A stretch of DNA of 64,000 bases. It comes from Deltaproteobacteria bacterium. GTDB taxonomy: Bacteria > Desulfobacterota > JADFVX01. Made by a program: the position numbers and the translations under genes. Under the pieces are notes generated by a model, which worked only from the letters and a program-made list of their open reading frames with translations, had not been told where the DNA came from and searched no databases. Shown one piece after another: positions 53,285-61,513 of the stretch (position 1 is its first letter; the number at the start of each line of letters is the position of its first letter). Location of the stretch: the NCBI GenBank assembly GCA_029860075.1, contig JAOUBX010000003.1, positions 1 to 64,000 of the forward strand, read 5' to 3'.

Positions 53285-55456
53285 TCAATGTTTTCCTCCC
53301 AGCAGTTCCAGTATTTTTTCGAAACGAAACTCCCTGGCCAGCAATTGCAGGCCCCTGGCGATCTCGGGGTGCTTGTTGCCAATCTCTTTAATCGCGCCAT
53401 CGGTAGCCGGGATATCAAGCTTGAGCGCAGCCTCCCTCAAAAGCTCTCTCAGATCAGGCGGCAGGTCCGTCAACATGTCCGAAGTGAGGGTAATTTCCTC
53501 TTCATCGGCTTTCACTTCCTTTTCTTCTTCATAAGTGTAACTTACATCCAGATACCGCTCCAGAGCATGAAAAATCTCACGCCTTTTGAAGGGCTTTGTG
53601 ACAACTGCATTGCAACCTGAATCAAGAATTCTCTTGTGCTGTTCCCTTAAGGCGCTGGCAGTGATGGCGACAATTTTCACCTTATTACCCTTCGGCAAGG
53701 AGCGGATTTTTGCCGTTGCCTCATAGCCGTCCATGACAGGCAAACGCATGTCCATCCAGATAAAATGAGGCTCCCACTGCTGGAAAAGGTCAACAGCCTC
53801 CTTACCATTTACCGCTTCCCTGATTTCAAAGCCTGCCTCTTTAAGCAAGCTGCTCAGCAGGAGCCGGTTTTCCATATTATCTTCAACGACCAGGATGCGC
53901 CAGGAGGGCTGTCCCGGTTCCAGTCCCAGTACCTCACGTGGGGCGGCCTTAACACTCATTGCCTCAACGGCTTCTGCCTGGGCCACCGGCAGTTCAACAG
54001 AAAATAGCGTCCCTTTACCGGGCCTGCTCTCAACACTGATTTCACCACCCATAAGCTCAACGAAAGACTTTGTAATAACGAGACCCAGCCCGCTGCTCTT
54101 TGAACCGTTCTGGTCCTCTTTTGCCTGGAAAAAGGGTTCGAAAATACGATCCACATACTCGGGCGAAATGCCCGGTCCGCTGTCTTCCACTTTCAGTTGG
54201 AGTATGGTCATGCCGGGCTCACCTTCTACAGGCATCGTTCGGGCATGCAATGAAAAACCGCCTTCCCTGCTATACTTTAGGGCATTGCCCAGCAGGTTGA
54301 TAATAATCTGGCGCAGCTTGCCCACATCGGTCTTGACGTAGCGGGACAGAGCCTGATGAAGCGACAGTTCAAAAGCGAGGCCGGCCTTCTCGGCGCGTAC
54401 CTCAAACATTTGCCCGATATCCTTCAGCATGAGTGGCAGGTTGAAGGACTCAGGCTCCACCTCTACGTGACCGGCCTCTATTCTGGAAAGGTCCAGCACA
54501 TCGTTGATCATATTTAACAGGTGATCACTGCTGCGATTAATGATGGCTATCTTTTCTTTCTGTTCTTTGGAAGTATAACGATCATATCCCAGCATTTCGG
54601 CGAAACCGATGATTGCGTTCAATGGCGTGCGCAACTCATGGGACATATTAGCGAGGAAGCTGCTCTTTATGCGATTGGCCGTTTCAGCCGCCTCTTTGGC
54701 CTCTTTCAATTCATTTTCCGCCTCTTTGCGCTCGGTAATATCCTGAACGGTTCCACTCATGTAAGTCGCTTTTCTTTCCTCATTCCAAACAACCTTTCCC
54801 ATCTCGTGGACGGTGCGAACACTTCCGTCGGGCCGCAACACCCGGTATTCTACTGAATAGTGTTCATGGGGATCATTCATCGCTTTTTCTACCGCTTCGG
54901 CAACCCTGGCGCGGTCATGGGGATGGACAGATTGAAGAAAAGCCTCATAGGTAGCGCCGAATTGTTGCGGCTGCAAACCGAATATACGATAGATCTCATC
55001 GGACCAGAGCAGTACATCGGTAACGATATTCCACTCCCAGTTACCGCAGTGGGCCATCTTCTGCGATCTTGTAAATGTTTCAATCTCACTTTTCTGCGTT
55101 TCCAGTTCCTCGCCCAACTGCGGCAACCACTTTCTGAGCAAGAGAAAGACGATAATGACGGCCGCAATAACATTGACCATTTTAGGGATAAAGACATATT
55201 GCGGCTGGACGAGAAATTCATATATGTACTCAGGAAAAAGCCCTACACGCGCTGTGTACCAACCACCGAAATAGAGGCTCTCAAAAATAGTACGAATGGC
55301 GTCGATAAAGAGCACCCACAGCAGAAATCTCATGGCAGTGCTCCTGTGCCGCCAGTCACGGATCGCACGAAGATAGAGCAAGAGGACCATGCCCCACAGG
55401 ATGACAAGCGACCAGTAAGTGATGGGTGTAAGCCAGACAAAGATATTCTCATTCAT
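53285..55456 (-). CDS. Hybrid histidine kinase with membrane and PAS sensors
   Basis: A 723-residue protein. About three membrane helices (13-30, 43-60, 90-108) have little periplasmic exposure; a coiled coil and a PAS domain (136-243) follow, then HisKA with H273 (ANMSHELRTPLN), HATPase, a receiver (WMDMRLPVMDG) and the same 70-residue tail as its neighbours. Its ATG overlaps the stop of the 1993-residue kinase gene by four bases. The PAS domain may bind a ligand or cofactor, not readable here. Confidence 0.92.
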   Translation of the reverse strand: MNENIFVWLTPITYWSLVILWGMVLLLYLRAIRDWRHRSTAMRFLLWVLFIDAIRTIFESLYFGGWYTARVGLFPEYIYEFLVQPQYVFIPKMVNVIAAVIIVFLLLRKWLPQLGEELETQKSEIETFTRSQKMAHCGNWEWNIVTDVLLWSDEIYRIFGLQPQQFGATYEAFLQSVHPHDRARVAEAVEKAMNDPHEHYSVEYRVLRPDGSVRTVHEMGKVVWNEERKATYMSGTVQDITERKEAENELKEAKEAAETANRIKSSFLANMSHELRTPLNAIIGFAEMLGYDRYTSKEQKEKIAIINRSSDHLLNMINDVLDLSRIEAGHVEVEPESFNLPLMLKDIGQMFEVRAEKAGLAFELSLHQALSRYVKTDVGKLRQIIINLLGNALKYSREGGFSLHARTMPVEGEPGMTILQLKVEDSGPGISPEYVDRIFEPFFQAKEDQNGSKSSGLGLVITKSFVELMGGEISVESRPGKGTLFSVELPVAQAEAVEAMSVKAAPREVLGLEPGQPSWRILVVEDNMENRLLLSSLLKEAGFEIREAVNGKEAVDLFQQWEPHFIWMDMRLPVMDGYEATAKIRSLPKGNKVKIVAITASALREQHKRILDSGCNAVVTKPFKRREIFHALERYLDVSYTYEEEKEVKADEEEITLTSDMLTDLPPDLRELLREAALKLDIPATDGAIKEIGNKHPEIARGLQLLAREFRFEKILELLGGKH

Positions 55457-58400
55457 AAGGATTCCCCTTTTTTCAACAGCTCCAGGATTTTTTCAAAGCT
55501 GAACTTACCGGCCAGTTGCTGAAGTCCGTCAGCAATCTTCGGATGCTTATGGGCGATACGTTTGATCGCTTCATCGGTAGCCGAAATATCCAGCTTGTGT
55601 GCCGCCTCCTGCAAGGCCTGCCTTAGTTCAGCAGGCAGGGCTGCCATCATCTCTCCGGTGAGAACGATTGCCGGCTCAGCCACCACCGCTGCCTTCCCCT
55701 CTTCATAAGAATAGCGCAGTCCCAGCTGTTCAGCCATAGTCTCAAATATTTTATGCCTCTGGATGGGTTTATTTACTACTTCATCGCAACCTGCATCCAG
55801 AATTATTTTTCGCTGTTCCTTTAAGGCACTGGCAGTAATGGCAACGATTTTCACCTTGTCACCTCCGGGCAGAGAGCGGATACCTGCCGTCGCCTCATAG
55901 CCGTCCATGACAGGCATGCGCATATCCATCCAGATGAAATGAGGCTCCCATTTTTTAAATAATTTAACAGCCTCTTTGCCGTTTTCCGCCTCCTTTACCT
56001 TAAATCCCGTCTGGAGCAGCAGGCTGCATAAAAGGAGCCGGTTATCATAATTATCTTCAACAACCAGGATACGCCATGGAGGCTGTCCCGGCGCCAGTCC
56101 CAGTACGGCCGGTTTTTCCCTTTCCTTTTCAGCAGCCTCTGCGGCCTCGGCCAGAGTAACAGGCATCTGGACAATAAACCTGGAACCCTCGCCGGGTTGG
56201 CTTGTGACGCTGATCTCTCCCCCCATCACTTCAACGAAGGACCTGGTAATGGCCAGCCCCAGTCCGCTTCCCTTGACAGACGATGGGGAAGGTCCTGCCT
56301 GGACAAAGGGTTCGAAGATACGTTCCTGTTCCTCGGGCGCAATACCCGGACCGCTGTCCTCTACTTCCATTTGCAGGGTAGCCTTTTTGGCATCATCTGC
56401 TGCAGGCATGGTGCGGACACGAAGTGAAACTTCACCTTCAGCCGTAAAGGCTACCGCATTGCCGAGGAGGTTAATAAGGATTTGACGCACTTTACCGCTG
56501 TCCGTTTTAACGTATCGTGCCAATAGGGGATCGAGGGTCAGCCGGAAGCGCAGTCCGGCACTTTCGGCGCGAATCTCCATCATTTGTCCAATATCATTCA
56601 GCATGAGCGGCAGATCAATTACTTCGCTTTCCACTTCAATTCTTCCCGCTTCGATTTTGGAGAGGTCAAGCACATCATTAATCATGTTGAGCAAGTGCTC
56701 TCCGCTGCGGTTGATAATGGAGAGCTTTTCCTTCTCATTGGCAGTGGCCTCGCTTTCACGGACCAGCATTTCCGAAAAGCCGAGAATGGCGTTGAGCGGT
56801 GTGCGCAGTTCATGGGACATATTGGCCAGGAAGACAGACTTGGCCTGATTGGCTGATTCGGCTGCTTTTTTGGCTTGTTTAAGTTCCTTCTCTACCTGCT
56901 CACGTTCAGTTATTTCGGCACGCAATTTGATGGTACGGTCTTCTACTAATTCTTCGAGATGGTCACGATATCGCGCCAGTTCATCTTCCGTCTGCTTTCG
57001 CTCGCTAATGTCCTCAATGACGCCGACAACACCTGCAATTTTCTCTTCAGCATCTATTAGAGGAAAATAGCTTTCTCTTGTCCACCCTTCTTTCCCCCCG
57101 GACAAGGTATATTTTAGTTCTATATTACGAGAGACATCTCCTTGCATTGCTTTTTTTATTGCTTCCTCAATTAGACCCTTTAAAAATGGATATTCTTCCC
57201 AGGGTATTTTTCCCAAAACATCTTCCCTTTGGGTATGTGATATTTCTTCGAGCGTTCTATTAAAATGGGTGTATTTAAATTCGGAGTTTAATACAAGGAC
57301 CCCTTCTTCCATCGATTCGAAAACATTAGCAAGTAATTGCTGGTTTTCCCGCAGTGCCTCTTCAGTCCGTTTGCGGACAACCGTCTCCCAGGCCAGGTCC
57401 GCCAGTTGTTGTACCAACTTGAGATCATGCTCATCATAATCGCTTTTCTTGTTTCCAGTCCCAAGAATGGCCACGATCTTCTTTCCCCGAAAAACAGGAA
57501 CGACAAGCTCGCGAATGACCGGCGCATGCCCCTCAGGCAACCCCCGCTTATGAGGCAAACTGTCATAGTCGTTGTGAATGACAGGCCTGCGCTTCAGCAC
57601 GCAGTCAACCCATACACCGGCTTCAGAAATGGGATAATGTTGACCTTCGCCTTCTGCCGTACACATATTCTCAAGAGTGTTTGTGGACCAGGTCTGTAGC
57701 AATATGGTTTCCTGGTCATCGGCCAGAAAATGATAAAAACCGATGTTACTTCCCGTCAGTTCTTCCACTTCATCAAGAAACTTTCGAAGCAATTCTATGA
57801 CTGAATGAGTTGAGGCATACTCAATAAGCCGCAATTGAGCAGCCTGCACTTTATCCTCGCGTATGCGTTCCGTTATGTCTCTGAAAGTCCCTTCCAGGGC
57901 AACGGGTTCATTTTCCTCGTTGTAAATGAGATGGATATTGCATTCAGTAACAATAACCACCCCATCCTTTTGTTTGAAGTTTAAGTTGTAAGCTTTAACA
58001 GTGCCTTCTTCTATTAGGCGGCTCTTTATTTTTTTACGTTCTTCAGGTTCGGCGTAAATATCCCTGGCAACATTCATTCCTTTAAGCTCGGTAATATCGT
58101 CATAGTTCAACATTTTTACGGCAGCGGGATTGACTTCGAGAATAGTCCCTTCCATATCGGCCAGCATATAGCCGTCTTCCATTGTCTCAAAGATTCGACG
58201 ATACTTCTCTTCACTTTCACGGAGCGCCGCTTCCGCCATAATTTTCCTGGTTATATCCGTCGACACTCCCGTCAGTCCCTCTATATTGCCGTCAGCATCA
58301 TAGAGCGGTTCCAGGATTGTATCGAAATATGACGGTTTATCACCGGTAGTAAATGGTACAATTTGCTCTGTCCCTTTCCCGCTATGGAGTACTTCCTGCT

Positions 58401-61400
58401 TCAATTTCATCAACGATTCGGCATCTTCCGCCGGAATGAGTTCAAAATCAGTTTTTCCAAGCACATTTTCCGGCGTAAAATCGGCGGCGGGATTATAAAC
58501 CCATGTATATTTCAAGTCCATATCCTGAGTGAAAACGGTAATATTTGAATTACGGAGGGACAACCTGAAGCGCTCTTCACTTTTTTGCAGCTCCCACCCT
58601 GAAATTTTTCGTTCCAGCACAGCGGCTGCCCGTACGGCGACGATCTGTAATATAGTTTCCACCAATGTTCGATTTTCCAGGGGGCCGCATCCCATGACGG
58701 CAATTAAGCCGATGGGTTGATTTTTTGAATCCCAGAGCGGGATTCCTGCGTAGCTCTCTGCCTTCATTTTATGAAGGATTTCATCGAGGGGGAATAATGT
58801 TTTAATGTCTCTGCCATAATAGCAGAGCTTTTTTCCGAAAACATTTTCACATGGCGTGTGTTTCAGTTCATATTCAATATTGGTCGTTAATTTTCCATGA
58901 GCATACAAGGCGATAGTCTGCGCCACTTGAGGATTTTTTAAGGTATCGACAAAGGCATATTCCACATTGAGGGTTTTCGAAAGATATTCCACCAGTGATT
59001 CGAGAAAAACCTCACGCCCTTCTTCCCACCCTTTTTGGGCAACAAAGTACAAGGTGTCTTCAATGAGTTTTCGTTCTGTTCTGTTTTCTACAACGGCAAG
59101 GACTCTATCAACCTCACCTTTTTCATTATAGAGAGGCGTTGCATAATAATGCTGAAGCTCATTGTTAATATTTAAGTCAAAAGTAACAATCTCACCGGCA
59201 AAGGTTTTCTCATATTGCTCACGAAGAAAGGTTGCATGTTCGCCAAAAATATCCTCAAGCTTTAAGCCGATGAAATCCCCGGGATCCAGATTACGCTTGA
59301 AGAACTCCCGGCCAGATGTATAGCCGACAGTGAAATCTTTTTCTATAATGGAAAGGTAAGCGGGGTAATTTTCTGAAATGCTGCGGAGAAGTTTTTCACT
59401 ATCCTGCAATGCCGTTTCCACCTTTTTACGGTCGCTAATGTCGGATTGTATGGATACATAAACTTCACCGTATTTCTTATGACTGAGGGTAGAAATGACA
59501 ACGAAGCACCAAAAAGGGGAGCCATCTTTCCTGATGTTTAAAACCTCACCTCGCCAAAGACCGTCCTCTTTCAATGCATTCTCTATGTCCAGTGCTGTCT
59601 TAAGAGGATCTTCACTGGAAGGATCATTGATAATGGAGACATGTTTACCTATGATCTCATCGGCTTCATATCCGAAGATCTCCAAAAATTTTGGATTAGC
59701 GTAACGAATGGTAAGGTCCTCTTTACTAACAAGATAGACTCCTTCACCAATGTTTTTAATTATCTTGTCATAGAGGCGTAACTCATCCTCAACATCTTTG
59801 CGGTCCTTAATCTCCAATTCAAGTTCTTTTTCCACCAGCTTTTGCTCGGTAATGTCTGGAAACACCACAATCGCAGCGGTACGCTCTCCCTTATCGTTTA
59901 AAATGGGGGTCGCCTCGGCAAGGACCCAACGTTCCTCACCATCTGCACGGCGAATAATGAATTCGTCTCGCGAAGATTCACCGTGGAGAATCGCCCTGGC
60001 CAGTGGCAATTGGGCCGGGTCATAAGGGCTTCCATCACCATGATAGATCTTCCATTTATCGGAGTAATCCTCGATGGGGATGTCCATCAAGGAATCTCTC
60101 GAACCACCGGGAATGCCGAGGGCGGCTGAGTTTGCCATAATCAATCTTCCATCGGGCATGGCGGCGATGGCAATACCGGCAGGTGTTTTTTCCAGGGCGG
60201 CTTCAAGAAATGCCTGAGTTTTGGCAAGTTCCTCTTTGGCCATCTTCCTTTCAATGATCTCATCTTCGAGTGTGCTTGCATAATGGACTGATTGGGGAAA
60301 CTGTCGAAGTACTTCCTTGATCATCGGTTTTGCCGCCGGGGGCAGTTCCTCGACACCGAACCAGGGTTTGGGCTCAATAGGCGCTTTACTTCGCCAAATG
60401 ACATCGAACAAGCCGTCTTTCCGTGCACACCCGATGAGCGCCGGATTTTTCAAATGGTGGTTCTTTTCAATCCGGATCTCTCCGGCGGGACTCATGTAAT
60501 GCTGTCCCGGCAGGCTCTTTATCAGGTCATGAGGGTTGAAGCTGCCCGTCGCTTCAACAGCGTTGCGCCATAACCAGACCTGGCTATAGGCCCTTACAAT
60601 GGGGTCAGAGCTATGCCGGTCACTGCCCAATCGATGTTGATAACGCTTAATGAAGGCCCTGTTTTCCGGAGTATCCAGGGTTTGGAAATAGCTCCAGCAG
60701 GCGAAATGACCTTCACCCTCCGTTGCAATTGCCTGCTGTTCTCCCTCGGCAATGCTGAAGGACATGACCGGCACTTCTTCGGCTCCTATACCTGCTTTGT
60801 AAAGCTGACGGAAAAAGGCATAATTGCTGTCTCCATTGAGGGTATTAAAAATCACATGGGGCCGTAAGCTGCCGATTTCCTCTACCATAGACGAGAAATC
60901 CTGCCGGCCGAGGGGTACATATCGGTCAGCCAAAAGGGTGCCTCCGCTTTCTTCCACCATACCGGCGATAAACAGGTTGGCCGTACGGGGAAAGACGTAG
61001 TCCGAACCAATGAGCAGGCAGCGCCGCTTGCCCTTTTGCAACATCCAGTTCACTGCCGGTTCTATCTGCTGGTTGAGGCAGCTTCCCGTATAAACGATGT
61101 TTGGACTCTCCTCCAGCCCCTCGTACTGCACAGGATACCAGAGCAAGGCACCGGCGGCCTCTACCAGGGGCTTGACGGCCTTGCGTGAGGCAGAGGTCCA
61201 GCATCCGAAAAGGGTAGTTACCTTATCCTCTGAGAGAAGCTTTCTCGTCCGTTCTTCGAATACAAGCGGACGAGAGGCCCCATCTTCGATAATTGGTTTG
61301 ACCTCATGTCCGAGCACACCGCCTTGCTCATTGATCTCGTCAATGGCCATGACGGCTGCATCGACGAGGGGTGACTCGCTTGCCGCCATAGTTCCCTGCA

Positions 61401-61434
61401 AGGAATGGAGAATGCCTACCTTAATTACTGCCAT
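55453..61434 (-). CDS. Giant cytoplasmic hybrid kinase with urea/amide-binding-like N-terminal domain
   Basis: A 1993-residue protein with no signal peptide or membrane helix. Residues 1-375 resemble the UrtA/AmiC type of periplasmic binding protein (KVGILHSLQGTMAASE, LFGCWTSASRKAV, WYPVQYEGLEESPNIVYTG, SDYVFPRTAN), here in the cytoplasm as in AmiC. Then come three PAS domains (about 405-800), a GAF (810-960), two PAS (975-1215), a second GAF (1225-1385), another PAS (1395-1515), a coiled coil, HisKA (ANMSHELRTPLN), HATPase, a receiver from 1788 with D1837, and the shared tail (1925-1993). It can integrate many signals. The ligand may be urea or a short amide; this is inference. Confidence 0.9.
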   Translation of the reverse strand: MAVIKVGILHSLQGTMAASESPLVDAAVMAIDEINEQGGVLGHEVKPIIEDGASRPLVFEERTRKLLSEDKVTTLFGCWTSASRKAVKPLVEAAGALLWYPVQYEGLEESPNIVYTGSCLNQQIEPAVNWMLQKGKRRCLLIGSDYVFPRTANLFIAGMVEESGGTLLADRYVPLGRQDFSSMVEEIGSLRPHVIFNTLNGDSNYAFFRQLYKAGIGAEEVPVMSFSIAEGEQQAIATEGEGHFACWSYFQTLDTPENRAFIKRYQHRLGSDRHSSDPIVRAYSQVWLWRNAVEATGSFNPHDLIKSLPGQHYMSPAGEIRIEKNHHLKNPALIGCARKDGLFDVIWRSKAPIEPKPWFGVEELPPAAKPMIKEVLRQFPQSVHYASTLEDEIIERKMAKEELAKTQAFLEAALEKTPAGIAIAAMPDGRLIMANSAALGIPGGSRDSLMDIPIEDYSDKWKIYHGDGSPYDPAQLPLARAILHGESSRDEFIIRRADGEERWVLAEATPILNDKGERTAAIVVFPDITEQKLVEKELELEIKDRKDVEDELRLYDKIIKNIGEGVYLVSKEDLTIRYANPKFLEIFGYEADEIIGKHVSIINDPSSEDPLKTALDIENALKEDGLWRGEVLNIRKDGSPFWCFVVISTLSHKKYGEVYVSIQSDISDRKKVETALQDSEKLLRSISENYPAYLSIIEKDFTVGYTSGREFFKRNLDPGDFIGLKLEDIFGEHATFLREQYEKTFAGEIVTFDLNINNELQHYYATPLYNEKGEVDRVLAVVENRTERKLIEDTLYFVAQKGWEEGREVFLESLVEYLSKTLNVEYAFVDTLKNPQVAQTIALYAHGKLTTNIEYELKHTPCENVFGKKLCYYGRDIKTLFPLDEILHKMKAESYAGIPLWDSKNQPIGLIAVMGCGPLENRTLVETILQIVAVRAAAVLERKISGWELQKSEERFRLSLRNSNITVFTQDMDLKYTWVYNPAADFTPENVLGKTDFELIPAEDAESLMKLKQEVLHSGKGTEQIVPFTTGDKPSYFDTILEPLYDADGNIEGLTGVSTDITRKIMAEAALRESEEKYRRIFETMEDGYMLADMEGTILEVNPAAVKMLNYDDITELKGMNVARDIYAEPEERKKIKSRLIEEGTVKAYNLNFKQKDGVVIVTECNIHLIYNEENEPVALEGTFRDITERIREDKVQAAQLRLIEYASTHSVIELLRKFLDEVEELTGSNIGFYHFLADDQETILLQTWSTNTLENMCTAEGEGQHYPISEAGVWVDCVLKRRPVIHNDYDSLPHKRGLPEGHAPVIRELVVPVFRGKKIVAILGTGNKKSDYDEHDLKLVQQLADLAWETVVRKRTEEALRENQQLLANVFESMEEGVLVLNSEFKYTHFNRTLEEISHTQREDVLGKIPWEEYPFLKGLIEEAIKKAMQGDVSRNIELKYTLSGGKEGWTRESYFPLIDAEEKIAGVVGVIEDISERKQTEDELARYRDHLEELVEDRTIKLRAEITEREQVEKELKQAKKAAESANQAKSVFLANMSHELRTPLNAILGFSEMLVRESEATANEKEKLSIINRSGEHLLNMINDVLDLSKIEAGRIEVESEVIDLPLMLNDIGQMMEIRAESAGLRFRLTLDPLLARYVKTDSGKVRQILINLLGNAVAFTAEGEVSLRVRTMPAADDAKKATLQMEVEDSGPGIAPEEQERIFEPFVQAGPSPSSVKGSGLGLAITRSFVEVMGGEISVTSQPGEGSRFIVQMPVTLAEAAEAAEKEREKPAVLGLAPGQPPWRILVVEDNYDNRLLLCSLLLQTGFKVKEAENGKEAVKLFKKWEPHFIWMDMRMPVMDGYEATAGIRSLPGGDKVKIVAITASALKEQRKIILDAGCDEVVNKPIQRHKIFETMAEQLGLRYSYEEGKAAVVAEPAIVLTGEMMAALPAELRQALQEAAHKLDISATDEAIKRIAHKHPKIADGLQQLAGKFSFEKILELLKKGESL

Positions 61435-61513
61435 TTAGAATACCCTCTTTTTATCATATGTCCCTATGCGGTTATTTTGAGGAGTAAAAAAATCAACTGT
61501 CCCCCCCGGCTAT

